DNA of 64,000 nucleotides from Ophiosphaerella korrae (taxonomy: Eukaryota > Ascomycota > Dothideomycetes > Pleosporales > Phaeosphaeriaceae). The notes under the pieces were generated by a model. The model saw only the letters and a list, made by a program, of their open reading frames with translations. It had not been told where the DNA came from and searched no databases. Below, piece by piece: positions 9,972-20,998 of the stretch. Numbering within the stretch: the stretch's first letter is position 1; every line of letters starts with the position of its first letter. The stretch covers positions 310,001-374,000 of the forward strand of contig JALNQF010000026.1 of the NCBI GenBank assembly GCA_028456385.1, given 5' to 3'. Position numbers and translations under genes: made by a program.

Positions 9972-12020
9972 ATGTCGATGCCACTGTATGTCACACCTAA
10001 CGCTCGCGACCTCTTCACTCGTGATACCAAAGAGAAGGTCCCGCCTGACCTCAAAAATGCATTGACCCTTTTACGACTCAACGGCTATGAGGAACTCAAA
10101 GACCGCTTCCTATCTACAAACGAGTTCCTTCAACCTTGGAGCATCTTTCGCGACGCCATGTTCGCCATTTCACCAGATGCTATAACTCGCGCAACGCAAA
10201 TCAACGCTAGCACTGAAGACGGAACTGGAGTTTCTCGCCTTGACATTCTGTGGTTCTATACTCAATTTGAGGAAGGTCACTTACGCTATGATCCTCGCGC
10301 AGATGCGTTGGCTCTAGACTTTACGGAAGATTCTAGGGCATACGGTGTCATCGACAAGAGCAAGTGGCGCATCGAGGAGCATGAGAAGCATCTCTACGCC
10401 TGGCTTCTGCAAAATTTCAACGTAGGCAAAGCTTATAATCCCCTGCGCTTTGCTTATCTGGAGCTCAAGAACATATGCTCAGCATGGGAAGAGGTGTTCG
10501 TACCCATCGTCAATGCAGTACGTGCTTCGTACCACGTCAAAGGACGGAAGCAATACGGACCACTTGCATCGTTTATTGAGGAAAATTGTCCTTCGAAACT
10601 TGCATTTCCTGACGTCAATGTCCCAAGGAGGATTGCTAATCGCGGTGAGCCAATGTCTTATCAACAGAGGGAGAATTTCCGGGGTGTGTTGACAAAGAAA
10701 CACTACGACGAGACGGAGAAAGTGCTGCGTGATGTATATCCTCAGTACGGTGGCTTAGTTGAACGCCCTAAGTTCAAACATAAAATGGAAGAATGGCTTG
10801 CTGAGCAACGTGCTCGTGCCGAAAATCGAGCAGCGCATGGAGGTGAACCAAAAACCGACATTATTCAGACGCCAGTAACTCCGCAGCAGAAGATGAAGCG
10901 GGAAGTGAGTGAGAGTCAAATCAAGCGATATTCCGACACCATCAAGCACTCGTTGACGCAAGTGGTCTCTTCTATTAGATCAAAGGAGGAACAAAAGAGC
11001 CCACTGCATGGAGTCACTCGTCAGCTCCACTTCCCAGACACAGGTGTATCCTTGGAACTTGAAGTTGGCAGCAACTACTCCACCCCAGAAGTAACTTCTT
11101 TTGTTCGTCACCAACAGAACCGAGAGCCGAATGAAGTTCAAGAGCATAATTCAGTAGGGAACCTAAGCCCTTTTGGTATCCAGAATACTGATATGATGAA
11201 GGGACAGCGATCGCATTCCAACACCGTCGGTTCAACCTTTTCACCAATGGGCCAGCTTAGCGCCATCCCTCGCCCTCTTTGTCTAGGTCTTGGACACAGC
11301 CAGGAAGAAAATCTAGATTTCCTCCAGAACAGATCATCCTGTCGTGATCGAGCCCCCAGCTACGAAGGCACAGGCTGTCAGAGAGAAATTTCACTCACCG
11401 ATCTTCACGCTAGCCGTAAAACTACGACCCCTAAAGCTGATGTTCCTCGTACAAAGACGCGCCTGCCAGCTCCCATTATACCTATCCCGTACGGTGGTCT
11501 TCGCGTCGCTTCAGCGGATACACAATCCAAGACATTTGGTTCGTTGCCTAAACCTACCTTATCAGTATTTCCACCCAAATACGTCAAATCGAGTGATTCA
11601 AATTCAAAAGCAAATGCACGTACTTCCGAGAGCAAACCCTCTCCGAAACATGTCGCTTGGCCAGGATTCGACTCAGATGACTCAGATGACAACCAGATTT
11701 TTTATAGGGAGAAGGCGCCAGCAATTCCTCTTAAGTCGCCCGAGCGTCGCAACACCACTCGAGTTTCACGCGAAACTCGGCACCCTCTTCCACGAAAGCT
11801 CAGTGTCCCAGAGCACGACATGAAGCGTATTGTGACAAAGGAAAATATCCGCGCCGCTCTTAGTCGTAACTCTATCGAGAGCACAGTGGATGAACAGGCA
11901 CTTGGAAAGCCATTCACAGAGCTATTGCTGACGTCGGCTCCTGTGAAACCGCAACTGCAGACTTATAACAAGAACATGTTTCCACGGAAGGACGAGCTTA
12001 GGGACAGCGCTGACCGTTGA
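9972..12020 (+). CDS. large hypothetical protein with disordered C-terminal half
   Basis: Uninterrupted 682-residue frame with ATG at 9972 and TGA at 12018-12020. The first 290 or so residues look folded: LKNALTLLRLNGYEEL, a DILWFYTQFEEGHLRYDPRA segment, then KHLYAWLLQNFNVGKAYNPL and RPKFKHKMEEWL. The remainder is low-complexity, rich in Ser, Pro, Thr and Lys, with FDSDDSDDNQIFY and many SP/TP motifs that could be phosphorylated. I recognise no catalytic motif, signal peptide or membrane helix. Codon use looks normal and the frame is long, so it is very likely a real gene, probably lineage-restricted, of unknown function. Confidence 0.7.
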   Translation: MSMPLYVTPNARDLFTRDTKEKVPPDLKNALTLLRLNGYEELKDRFLSTNEFLQPWSIFRDAMFAISPDAITRATQINASTEDGTGVSRLDILWFYTQFEEGHLRYDPRADALALDFTEDSRAYGVIDKSKWRIEEHEKHLYAWLLQNFNVGKAYNPLRFAYLELKNICSAWEEVFVPIVNAVRASYHVKGRKQYGPLASFIEENCPSKLAFPDVNVPRRIANRGEPMSYQQRENFRGVLTKKHYDETEKVLRDVYPQYGGLVERPKFKHKMEEWLAEQRARAENRAAHGGEPKTDIIQTPVTPQQKMKREVSESQIKRYSDTIKHSLTQVVSSIRSKEEQKSPLHGVTRQLHFPDTGVSLELEVGSNYSTPEVTSFVRHQQNREPNEVQEHNSVGNLSPFGIQNTDMMKGQRSHSNTVGSTFSPMGQLSAIPRPLCLGLGHSQEENLDFLQNRSSCRDRAPSYEGTGCQREISLTDLHASRKTTTPKADVPRTKTRLPAPIIPIPYGGLRVASADTQSKTFGSLPKPTLSVFPPKYVKSSDSNSKANARTSESKPSPKHVAWPGFDSDDSDDNQIFYREKAPAIPLKSPERRNTTRVSRETRHPLPRKLSVPEHDMKRIVTKENIRAALSRNSIESTVDEQALGKPFTELLLTSAPVKPQLQTYNKNMFPRKDELRDSADR

Positions 12021-12486
12021 GATGGATCCATATAACTGCTATGTGGAGGGTCTGGAATTAATTAAGACCATATAATGGGTCTGACCAAGCAGAAAGCAAT
12101 CATGGCTGGAGAAATGTAATGGACACATGCTGAATAGTGATTCAAATGATACGGCTACGGTAGGAACAATACCAAAGGCACCATGGCAAGGCCTATGTAG
12201 CTGATCATGAATAAAGAAATTAGTGAGGAACAAGGTTTGCACCCCATGAAAAGTGATGCTGTGATGAGACGTTATAGCTAGGGCACATCAAATAGTGACT
12301 GAAACCACTGTAGAGATGGTAGTTCAAGTATGCTTTTGCCATGGAGGCGTTTCAAGAAGACCATGGCGCGGCACTGCACCAAGATTGGCTGTGATGTTTT
12401 CGCAAACAAGTGTATGGCATGAGTAGGAGAGAGGCCAAAAATTAATATCAAACAGTAGAAACATGCGTTTTATATTACCTGTCAGT
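12021..12486. other. convergent 3' spacer, nothing recognised
   Basis: Lies between two genes that end toward each other. Polyadenylation regions are expected. No other structure was seen. Confidence 0.4.
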
Positions 12487-13654
12487 TCAATGCAGAGTCC
12501 TTAACGCCTGCTCAACCACGATACCAAAACCTCCAATCCCTAAGACCGCCCATAGCCACTTATTGCTCAACTCTTCAACACGCGGCCAGAATGCATTCTT
12601 ATCGTCACGGAACTTTTCGAGCTCCGCGAATTTCTCCGGATGAGAAGCGGAGTATCGGCGAGTCTGATGTTTTGCCTTTTCAGCATCTCCTCCGAAGAAG
12701 CGTAAGAAGCAGTAGTTCGCTATGGGGCCGAGAAGTTCGACAGGTGCCAACATGTCGGAGCCATATAGCATGACGATGAATGAGATGTGAACAAGTGCAT
12801 CACCGAGATAGCTAGAATATATAAGTAACTCAGAGGGATACGCATTGCAAGAGTACATACTTGGGGTTGCGAACGATGCTCCATACACCTTCTCTTAGTA
12901 TGCCTTGACCACCCTCCGCTTTGTACTGATCAAGCTGATAGTCCGCAAGTGTCTCTAAAGCTAGACCTGAAGAGAACAACCCAACGGCGAGCATCTGTAT
13001 AAATGGATGATATCCCATCATCACAGCACCTTCATGTCTGAAAGGCGCAGTGAATGGCAAGGAAATGAGCATTTGAAAGAACGCTTCAGGTATGAATACC
13101 TTGTACAACGCACTGTTCCAGAAGTTTTCCTCTTTCTTGACAGCTTCGTATCGAGGGTCGTCTTCTCCACGTTGAACGGAACGGCGCGCAATACGGTAGA
13201 AGAGACGCCCACCCCAGAGGGTAACACCCGTGAGCATGACGCGCTCGTGCCATGAAAGACGGTGGAACGCTTGGGAGACGGTCATGCCTGCGGCGATACG
13301 TCTTCCGATGGCCGACCACCATGCATTTGCCACTTGACCAGAAGGCCAAAGCCAGTCTTTGGCTTCGACATGTTGCGTGTAACGTGCAGCTCCATAAGCA
13401 ATGATGGCCAAGCCAGAATGGAGTGTCAGAGATGGGACCAAGGTATCTTTGAGGATACCAACATCGAAAAGCGAGGGTGAGTGAACATGTGTCTTTGAAT
13501 GTGTTCTATCGACATAGGTAGCATTGCCTCCTGAGCCATTGGGATGTGAACTAGGGAGATAGAATTCGGCTGGTTGGCGATCCAAAGCCTGAACACGAAC
13601 ATCTGGCGGCCTAGCTGGCTCGCTCTTTGGTGTATTGAACCATCCAGACGCCAT
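12487..13654 (-). CDS. DUF1295 / steroid 5-alpha-reductase C-terminal-like membrane protein
   Basis: Encoded by complement(join(12487..12811, 12861..13654)), 372 residues. The first ATG is at 13652-13654; the frame upstream opens only with TTG. The 49-nt intron (GTATGT to TTCTAG) splits the codon that completes RNPNYLGDALVHISF, the Asn-Pro-Asn-Tyr core shared by DUF1295, sterol-reductase and isoprenylcysteine methyltransferase C-terminal regions. Preceding it is ALETLADYQLDQYK with REGVWSIVRNP, also diagnostic. Several hydrophobic segments (LHSGLAIIAYGAARY, FIQMLAVGLFSSGLAL, HISFIVMLYGSDML, WAVLGIGGFGIVV) indicate a multispanning membrane protein. It may be an NAD(P)H-dependent lipid reductase, but the substrate is unknown. 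Confidence 0.75.
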
Positions 13655-14052
13655 AATGTTTGACAAGAGGTATCAAGGTGTCTGCGGTACGTGGCGCGTG
13701 CCTGTCGCTTTATTTGAGCTGGAGCTGGAGCTTTCCCCGCATTCTGAGTAACATGTTCCTCAACCCTGATTCGATCGGCTGTAGATGACGTTGACCCGTG
13801 AGTAGATGCATAATCGGCACCCAATGAGGATTGCGTGATTACTTGTGCTGGGCGCAATGCATATGTAGTTGTTACGGGTTGGAGTTTGAGGAGAGTTCCT
13901 GACGTCATCGCATGTGAAGGCTGCAGGCAAGTTTACGCGACAGCACATCTGCAGGTACCCCTCAGTAAAGGTAGCAGCGGGATGACTGATAATAGAGGAA
14001 TAAATACCAGGACTTTGAACACCATCTTTTGCACCTATCAATCTCATCCAAC
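13655..14052. other. divergent promoter region
   Basis: About 400 bases separate the start of the DUF1295 gene on the minus strand from the start of the RidA-like gene on the plus strand, so the two may share a promoter. No specific operator could be identified. Confidence 0.4.
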
Positions 14053-14505
14053 ATGTCTCCTGATTCGAAACCGCACACCTTCAACCCTCCAACCGTCCCC
14101 AAGCCACCGCCAACCTATGATCAAGTCTGCGTCACGCCCCTCCTTCCGACTTCTAAACTTATAACTCTTGCCGGTCAGACTGGCCTACTTTTCGATGGCA
14201 CTATTTCACCCAAAATTGAGACTCAAGCAAAAGAAGCCTATAAAGCTGTTCATCAATGTCTCAAATCAGCAGGCGCAACGCCCAGAGATATCGTGCATGT
14301 ACGCCATTACATTGTCAAAGACTCAGGCGATCCAGAGAAGGATAAATTAGATGTTGTTGATAGAGGTTGGGGAAATTATTGGATGGAGTTTATGGACGAG
14401 GAGGGAGATGGGCATAGGCCACCCGATACTGTGGTAGGGGTTGTAAGTTTAGCAAAAAAGGAGTTGCTGTATGAGATCGAGGCTTGGGCGCTGATCTCGA
14501 GCTGA
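14053..14505 (+). CDS. RidA/YjgF/YER057c family protein
   Basis: Single-exon protein of 150 residues from ATG 14053. The hallmark RidA segment KLITLAGQTGLLFDGTI is present, followed by the helix KEAYKAVHQCLKSAGATPRDIVHVRHYIV and the C-terminal strand pair VVGVVSLAKKELLYEIEAWALI. RidA-family trimers hydrolyse reactive enamine/imine intermediates such as 2-aminoacrylate. In fungi many paralogues of this length have unproven substrates. The usual final EVEAIA-type strand is represented by YEIEAWAL. The catalytic Arg, normally near the end of RidA proper, is not obvious here, so this could be a non-deaminase branch of the family. Confidence 0.8.
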   Translation: MSPDSKPHTFNPPTVPKPPPTYDQVCVTPLLPTSKLITLAGQTGLLFDGTISPKIETQAKEAYKAVHQCLKSAGATPRDIVHVRHYIVKDSGDPEKDKLDVVDRGWGNYWMEFMDEEGDGHRPPDTVVGVVSLAKKELLYEIEAWALISS

Positions 14506-14713
14506 TTTGTACACGTATCTTCAATGTTCTCTGTATGCGCCTGCTGAGTAATGTGTCATATTTGATATGGGTCCTGAGCATAAGCAGCATCCCCGCCATA
14601 TTATTGGGTTGACTCACTCATGCATGACAATCTCTTTACTACTTAATTGTTCGAAGGCAGTTGGATCTGCTAGTTCTATATTATCCACTACACTTTTTAC
14701 GGTAGTCTCTAAA

Positions 14714-15385
14714 ATGTCTACTGAAACTGAACTCCTGATCCAGAAGCTTTACTATTCATACCGGCATACAGTCGACATAGATCAGAAAGGGCTCTTCTTC
14801 TCACCAAACTGCATGCAAATTTGTCGCCCTATACCTACATATGCTGCTACCACGCGCGGATAAATTGTGCAATATCTCAAGGATGCACAAGAAGGGAATG
14901 TTCCGGTGGATAGCTCAGTTGGCCGAGCACAGGAAATGGGAGATTTAAACAAGAAAGGGGAGCCCATTTCTGCTGATACGGCTTTGATTGTTGATACCAG
15001 AGTCGAACCAGGAGATAAAATCGAGGATGGGAAAGGTGTCAAAGGTCGAGGCGTGTACACCATCCGTCCTCTACATCCCTCAGAACTAGAGTTTGGTTCA
15101 GAAATCGCAACCTCAGCACTTGGCTGTACTCCCTCGCAGCTCCTGCAAAAAGCTAATGATGAAGGCTGGATGGGAATGCGCGTGGATCTTTGGGACGAGG
15201 GTCTGCCGAACGAGGGCTTGCTAGTAAAGATCCAGTATTGGTGGCGTAGAGAAATGATTGAGCCTGGCGAAGAAATGGAGGACGACACAGGTGGACTAGG
15301 CTGGAGGCAATGTTTGCATGATATCATGTATCTTGGGCCCAAAGATGGTAGTGAGGGCTCAGAGGGTTTGTCACTGCTAGAGTAG
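14714..15385 (+). pseudogene. SnoaL-like protein interrupted by one in-frame TAA
   Basis: An ATG at 14714 opens a frame that runs for 49 codons (MSTETELLIQKLYYSYR, then VDIDQKGLFF and AATTRG), meets TAA at 14861-14863, and continues in the same frame for 173 more codons to TAG at 15383-15385. The residues after the stop, IVQYLKDAQEG, directly continue an NTF2/SnoaL-like pattern in which the N-terminal helices precede PTYAATTRG-x-IVQYL. The later part has RPLHPSELEFG and IQYWWRREMIEPGEE. A single base change (CAA or GAA to TAA) explains the break; no intron signals surround it. SnoaL folds act as polyketide cyclases, dehydratases or binding proteins. The role here is unknown. Confidence 0.65.
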
Positions 15386-15577
15386 TAACAAGTATGCCTA
15401 GAATGGATTTAAGGCTTGAACTTGTTGGGTTCGTGGTTATCGTTTCGCGCTTCATTGGTGTGCCCCACTTGGGCCAAGGCTGGATCGGCAAAATTATTCG
15501 CCGAGTGCAGTAACTTTTTTTCAGACCTAGGGCAACATAGACAACTTGTACAGCGCGAGATAATTTAATCTAACACG

Positions 15578-17839
15578 ATGGCACCCCGAAGAAAGCGGCA
15601 GCGACTCACTGAGCAGGGGGCCGAAGCAGTCACTGCTACAGCCGACGCCGAGGAGCCTTCTAATGTTCGCCCAGTAATACAGAAAGAGGTCGCTCGCAGA
15701 CAGCTCTTCATTCGCGGACTTGCGCCTACTGTCACCACGCAGGACCTTACCGACTTCTTCTCTGAGTCATACCCAATCAAAAACGCGCTTGTTGTTCTGG
15801 ACAAGGAAAGCAAGGAGTCGAAGGGATATGGCTTCGTCACATTCGCAGACGTTGAGGATGCGCAACGAGCTAAAGAAGAGATGAAAGGTTCGGAGCTGCA
15901 GGGAAAGAGGATAGCGGTTGACTTTGCCGAGGCGAGACAGAGAGAAGGCGAGGCAAAGGAAGCAAAGCCGGCGAATAGGTTCAAAGCGGAACGTGAGCAG
16001 CAGATGAAGGATGCGCAGGCGCCCAAAATCATTGTTCGCAACCTCCCTTGGAGTGTGAAAACACCCGACCAACTCGGCAAACATTTCTTGAGTTTTGGGA
16101 AAGTCAACTTTGTCACACTACCAAAGAAGCCATCCGGGGAACTCAGAGGATTTGGATTCGTCGCACTCCGTGGAAAGAAGAACGCCGAGAAGGCGATACA
16201 AGAGCTTAATGGCAAGGAGATTGATGGGCGAACTATCGCAGTCGATTGGGCTGTTGACAAGGAGGCATGGCAAGGCCTACAAAAGTCCGAGCAGGAACGT
16301 GAGGACGAAGCCGAGTCAGGCGATGACGATAAAGACATGAGCGATGCTGAGAGTTCTGTTGTGAGCTCTGATGAGGATGGATCTGACTCAGACAATGATA
16401 GTGACCCTGAGCAAGATTGGGACGATAGCAACACAGACTATGACGATGTTTCAGACAGCGACGTGGAAGGTGGCATCGAGCTCGAGGGTGACACCAGGCC
16501 AAAGCGGGATGAGTACACTATCTTCATCCGCAATCTGCCATTTACTGTAACCGATGAGAGTCTTCGGGTCCACTTTCAACAGTTTGGTGGTGTCCGCTTC
16601 GCTCGCGTTGTCCTTGATCGTGAAACCGAGCGACCGAAAGGAACAGGATTTGTCAGCTTTTACGCAGAGGAGGACATGATCAGCTGCCTCAAAGGCGTGC
16701 CTCGTGTCAAACTTCAGACTAAGAGTCTAGACAAGAAAGATGGGTCCACAATCACCGTCACACACTCTGTGCTTGAAGATGCAGACGCCGACCCTACTGG
16801 TAGATATACGATGGAAGGGCGTATCTTACAGCTAAGCCGAGCAGTGGATAAGAGTGAAGCTACACGTCTTACGGCAGAAGGTGCCGCGTCACGTTTCAGT
16901 AGAGACAAAGATAAGCGCCGACTGTATCTTCTCTCTGAAGGCACTATACCATCTAACTCGCCCCTTTACAAACAACTATCAGCATCTGAAATCAAGATGC
17001 GCGAGGAAAGCGCTGCTCTCCGCCGCAAACAGATCCAGGAAAACCCCTCTCTCCATTTATCCCTCACTCGCCTCTCCATCCGTAATATTCCACGAACCAT
17101 AACTTCTAAAGATCTCAAAGCACTCGCTCGTTCAGCCATAGTTGGCTTTGCGGCAGATGTTAAAGCCGGAAAACGTAACAAACTCTCTCGCGACGAGGTC
17201 ATTCGAGGCGGGCAGGCAATGCTTGTTGCTGAAAAACAGCGTAAGAAGCGAGGTGTGGGTATCGTAAAGCAAGCAAAGGTAGTTTTCGAAACACCTGCTG
17301 GTAGTAAAGTCAATGAGGAAAGTGGAGCTGGAAGATCAAGAGGATACGGCTTCATCGAGTACCACACTCATCGGAACGCTTTGATGGGCCTGCGATGGCT
17401 CAATGGCCATTCGGTCGACTACAAAGTCAAAGGAGAGACACCCAAGAGTAAAAAGGCCGCTAAAGAGGCGCTCGAGGATAAGAGAAAGCGTCTCATAACC
17501 GAGTTTGCAATCGAAAATGCAAATGTAGTGTCCCGTCGCTCAACTCGCGAAGGCCAGGCTAAAGAATCCACAACCTCTAAAGCTGGAATCAACGGAACGG
17601 CCCCTGGCCAGAAGCGAAAACGTGACTCGAGCACAGCCGAACCAAAAGGTAAAGGGCGGACGGGTAAGGACAAAACCAGCGGCAAGAAGAAGCAAGGTTC
17701 GGGTGCGGGTGCCACAGATGATGCTGGTACAGGCACGAAATCACAAGATGACAAGGACAGTGGAAAAATAGCACAAAGGACGAGGATTATTGCACAGAAG
17801 AGGCAGAAGCGAAAGGCGAGGAGGAATGGGAAAGCATGA
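15578..17839 (+). CDS. NOP4: nucleolar RNA-binding protein Nop4 (RBM28 orthologue), four RRMs
   Basis: Single-exon frame of 753 residues with ATG at 15578. RRM1 (about 40-120) has QLFIRGLAP and KGYGFVTF. RRM2 (about 148-228) has KIIVRNLPWSV and RGFGFVAL. An acidic Ser/Asp/Glu stretch spans about 240-300. RRM3 (about 310-405) has YTIFIRNLPFTV and KGTGFVSF. RRM4 (about 505-620) has LSIRNIPRTI and RGYGFIEY. The C-terminal 120 residues are Lys/Arg-rich, consistent with nucleolar localisation. The domain order and length match yeast Nop4 and human RBM28, factors needed for 27S pre-rRNA processing and 60S subunit assembly. It is the most securely identified housekeeping gene of the left half. Confidence 0.93.
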   Translation: MAPRRKRQRLTEQGAEAVTATADAEEPSNVRPVIQKEVARRQLFIRGLAPTVTTQDLTDFFSESYPIKNALVVLDKESKESKGYGFVTFADVEDAQRAKEEMKGSELQGKRIAVDFAEARQREGEAKEAKPANRFKAEREQQMKDAQAPKIIVRNLPWSVKTPDQLGKHFLSFGKVNFVTLPKKPSGELRGFGFVALRGKKNAEKAIQELNGKEIDGRTIAVDWAVDKEAWQGLQKSEQEREDEAESGDDDKDMSDAESSVVSSDEDGSDSDNDSDPEQDWDDSNTDYDDVSDSDVEGGIELEGDTRPKRDEYTIFIRNLPFTVTDESLRVHFQQFGGVRFARVVLDRETERPKGTGFVSFYAEEDMISCLKGVPRVKLQTKSLDKKDGSTITVTHSVLEDADADPTGRYTMEGRILQLSRAVDKSEATRLTAEGAASRFSRDKDKRRLYLLSEGTIPSNSPLYKQLSASEIKMREESAALRRKQIQENPSLHLSLTRLSIRNIPRTITSKDLKALARSAIVGFAADVKAGKRNKLSRDEVIRGGQAMLVAEKQRKKRGVGIVKQAKVVFETPAGSKVNEESGAGRSRGYGFIEYHTHRNALMGLRWLNGHSVDYKVKGETPKSKKAAKEALEDKRKRLITEFAIENANVVSRRSTREGQAKESTTSKAGINGTAPGQKRKRDSSTAEPKGKGRTGKDKTSGKKKQGSGAGATDDAGTGTKSQDDKDSGKIAQRTRIIAQKRQKRKARRNGKA

Positions 17840-20809
17840 TTGTCATACTAAGTAGACTAGTCAGCATTGGGCGATGGCATCCATAATGAAAAGCACCATT
17901 GTGTTGTGCCTAGACCGACCTGAAAAGTGGGTATGCCAAGCGGCATGAGCCGACGGCATGGCCGGCAACAGCTATAGGCATAGCCTCTGAAAAGTGCCCC
18001 GTGTCGAACACAGTATTCAAGGGAGAAATGTATTCCATGATAGCACAAGTTCTAGACTCTTAGAGCCATTATGTGGCGATGCATAATTTTACCAAGGGAA
18101 GCAAGAGATCTGTTGTGCCAACTTTTTGTGCGCCACGTCCGTGACCCTGTATCTCCAGCTTGATCAGCCATTATTTCGGTACCCCATCCAATCCTTGGGG
18201 CTACCAAATGATCCGAGACAGTGGGCTGGAGATGAAATCAGCCCCCTACGCCTTGTGGAGTTACGCTCGTGCCTTGTTTACAGTGGAGCATGATCCGCGG
18301 GCCGTCCTGGAAAATGTGGTCGCGATCTGCGATTTGCGCCTTTGCGGCCATCTCAAACCTATTCTACATCGCTAAAGGATAGCGATTACTAATGTAACAT
18401 TTTAGACAGATCGACCTAAACACGGCCAATATGTTCCGTTATCCCACTCTTGTGGTGGGATGTGACGTGGGAGTTTTCAGCTATGAGATCAGTGATCGTG
18501 AGATTCCGTATCCTTGATTTTGCCATATAACTATAGATGTATCAACAGCAAACCTGCCAATGGGAGAATTTGGCTCATACACCCTCAGAGAGTTAAACAT
18601 AGATTTGGAGAGAAGAGTGATCTCTCAATTCGCTAATCAGGAAAAACAGTTTTAAGTTGACATTTCGGCATCAGCCGAAGTTCCGTGATTGCTTTGCATA
18701 TTTGGGCTGCAGCTCTCTTTCATCCGGACAGGTTTTGTGCACCTACATAGTGCATAAAGCTTTTTAAGGTGGCGTATCAAGTCAGTCTAAACCAGCCGAC
18801 TATCGGTAATTCTCCTCTGTGGCTTTTGAGGCAAAATCTAGCCCGCATTACTACCCCCAACTTCTTGGCGCAAAACTTATGTGCCAGTCTGGGGTCGCAC
18901 TAAAATCTGAGTATAGCATGTGTTTGCCGCCGATCCATGGACATATGCATGTCCGTCACCTGCACCACGGCTCAGCTCATATTAGCGAATACCTAGATTC
19001 AGAGCGTAGCATTTGCCGTTGGCCAACTTTCTAGAGGAGTACACAGCCAGTCTGTGCACCGGTTCCGTCGAACCGTGATAGCAAGGATATCGTGAATAAC
19101 AAAAAGTTGAATGTTAATGTTAGGACTCAATGTGATGTTTTACATATATCAACTCCTTCTACCTGAGCACAATTACGATTCAACATGAGATGGGTTTCTT
19201 ATGATTGAACGCAATTCACCCAAGAAAGTCCTAGAGTATTTGAAAGCTACAAGAGGCTGTAATTGGTAACAGCGTCATAAGTTCTTGGCGAAAATGGAAC
19301 TAAGCTACCAGCTATCATTTCCAAGCCTGCCGTTGCAATCAGAAGGACTTCATCCGTTACACAATAACGCCTTGAGGTGCCATGCTGTTCAGGCCACATA
19401 CAATTCTCCGCCTGTTTCCTTTTTTTACTCCGTAAAGTCAACTCTACGATTGAATGACGCCCGCTTTACAATATCTAGGATTTGTTCTTCTCAGTTAATA
19501 TATGATATACATCAGTCGCCGCTCGCTATCTTTAGAAAGAAAAACAAGAAAGGCTGAAGAAGCTAGAACTTTATGCCGTAGTCACTGACTATGAGCTCAA
19601 CCTATCCAGTAATAAATCCTAGACTGATATTCTTACAGGCTTGCAACTAAAAAGTTTGCCTAGTAGGGCGCGATTGGCTAATCTGAGTAGGGTTAACTTG
19701 CCCCCCTCGAACTTGATCATGTACAAAATCCAATATCCACTATCACAGGCCCTATAATTCATTCTTTTGTGTGCAACTCTTAGTCTAGATACAGTTTAGT
19801 AGAAGCTGGCACACAAAACGAGTTTGTATGTCACACTCCACAATTCTGTGTGCTGATACCCTACCAAGTACTCTGAGGATATTTTACCAGCAATAAACCT
19901 TGTAGCTGCTGATAGTCATCTCAAATGTCCAAACGCAGTGATAGCAGCCACAGTTTACCTAATAGCAAGAAGCAAATACTCGCTGCATGGAGAACCTCGG
20001 GCGCTATCACGACTATAGTCTTTTGAGAAGAGTCTTACACCGGATGCAGACATACCCGAGGATGGGCACGTGACGGCGTATCTTCCAAGACCTGTTCTGT
20101 GTTACAATGGCATATCAGTCCCAAAACCCTACCGCCTATACAGATAAGATAGCAATGATAGAGAAAACAGTAAGATAATTCACATTATAATATGAATCAA
20201 TAGATATGCAGCGTTTCTGTTGGCGGCAGGTGAAAAATAATTGCGCCGCGGAACTTACGTCACCGCCATGTGGTCCAGTCACAGCTTTGATATGCCCATC
20301 AGGGAGCTTTGACGAATTAGAGAGCATGGGGATGCGGGTAGAGTGGTTTGCGCCACCCATGCACGGCGCAAATACATAGCGACGATGGGGTTTGTGTAAC
20401 ATGGGTAGTCAGTTCGATGTGAAAGTCAGCCGAAGGCTGTGATTCTAGTTTTTTGATAATGTAACAGGATGCAGGATTCGGAAAAATAAATTAATTGAAG
20501 CGCTGTAAACTGTCGTCACGTTTACAATTCATGCCCCCCCCCTCCATGCTTATAAGTAGCACAGGGTGGCAGCTCTTAATCTCAGATCATTCAGGGATCT
20601 GCATCACTCCAAACTTTCAATTTTCCCCAAATTTTCATCAGCTCTCATACATCAGTCATATCACGATCAACCTTGATCAAACATCTACAGTTACTACAGT
20701 AAGATCACTTGCATCCCTCATGCATATCCAGGTAACATATGATACTAACACTACTAGAACCCTTACTATCTCTATTGAAAGAAACACAATAAACCCATTC
20801 CTATCAACG
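17840..20809. other. 3-kb gene-poor region
   Basis: No gene could be supported. Open frames of 60-90 codons occur on both strands but show no domain, no splice-compatible extension and no codon pattern. A perfect small hairpin (TTCGGC-ATCA-GCCGAA) sits at 18664-18679. Composition is close to that of other intergenic DNA and shows no strong RIP bias, so an old degraded gene or regulatory DNA cannot be told apart. Confidence 0.5.
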
Positions 20810-20998
20810 ATGTGTCAATGGGAGTATTGCACTTATTCAGAATGCGGTCATTTTGAGGAACGGGTCTTGCAGCAGTGTAGAAACATTGTTAATAGTGGGG
20901 GGACTTACTGCCATGGCACCAGGATTTACAAGATGAAGTATATCCTGCCTGAAACGTGCCCTGGTTGTAAAAGCAAGAGGCCAGATAGTTCATCTTAG
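20810..20998 (+). CDS. 62-residue Cys-rich zinc-ribbon-like small protein
   Basis: Starting from ATG 20810 the frame gives 62 residues ending in KSKRPDSSS. Seven cysteines are arranged as C2, C7, C12-G-H, C23, C34-H, C50-P-G-C53. The CGH near the start and the CPxC near the end recall short uncharacterised ascomycete proteins with a Y-x-x-CGH...CPxC pattern that probably bind zinc. The open frame extends upstream to 20495 but without a convincing start, and a CT-rich leader precedes 20810. No signal peptide is visible. Function is unknown and the call depends on the cysteine spacing. Confidence 0.5.
   Translation: MCQWEYCTYSECGHFEERVLQQCRNIVNSGGTYCHGTRIYKMKYILPETCPGCKSKRPDSSS

Noticed and set aside
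14861..14863. Stop-codon readthrough or recoding at the SnoaL-like TAA (and at 51349 in the deiminase).
   Set aside because: Both are TAA, the least leaky stop, followed by ATT and GTG and not the CTA context known to favour readthrough in fungi. A point mutation is simpler.
15565..16434. 289-codon minus-strand frame opposite NOP4.
   Set aside because: Ser-rich antisense artefact of a strongly supported RRM gene.
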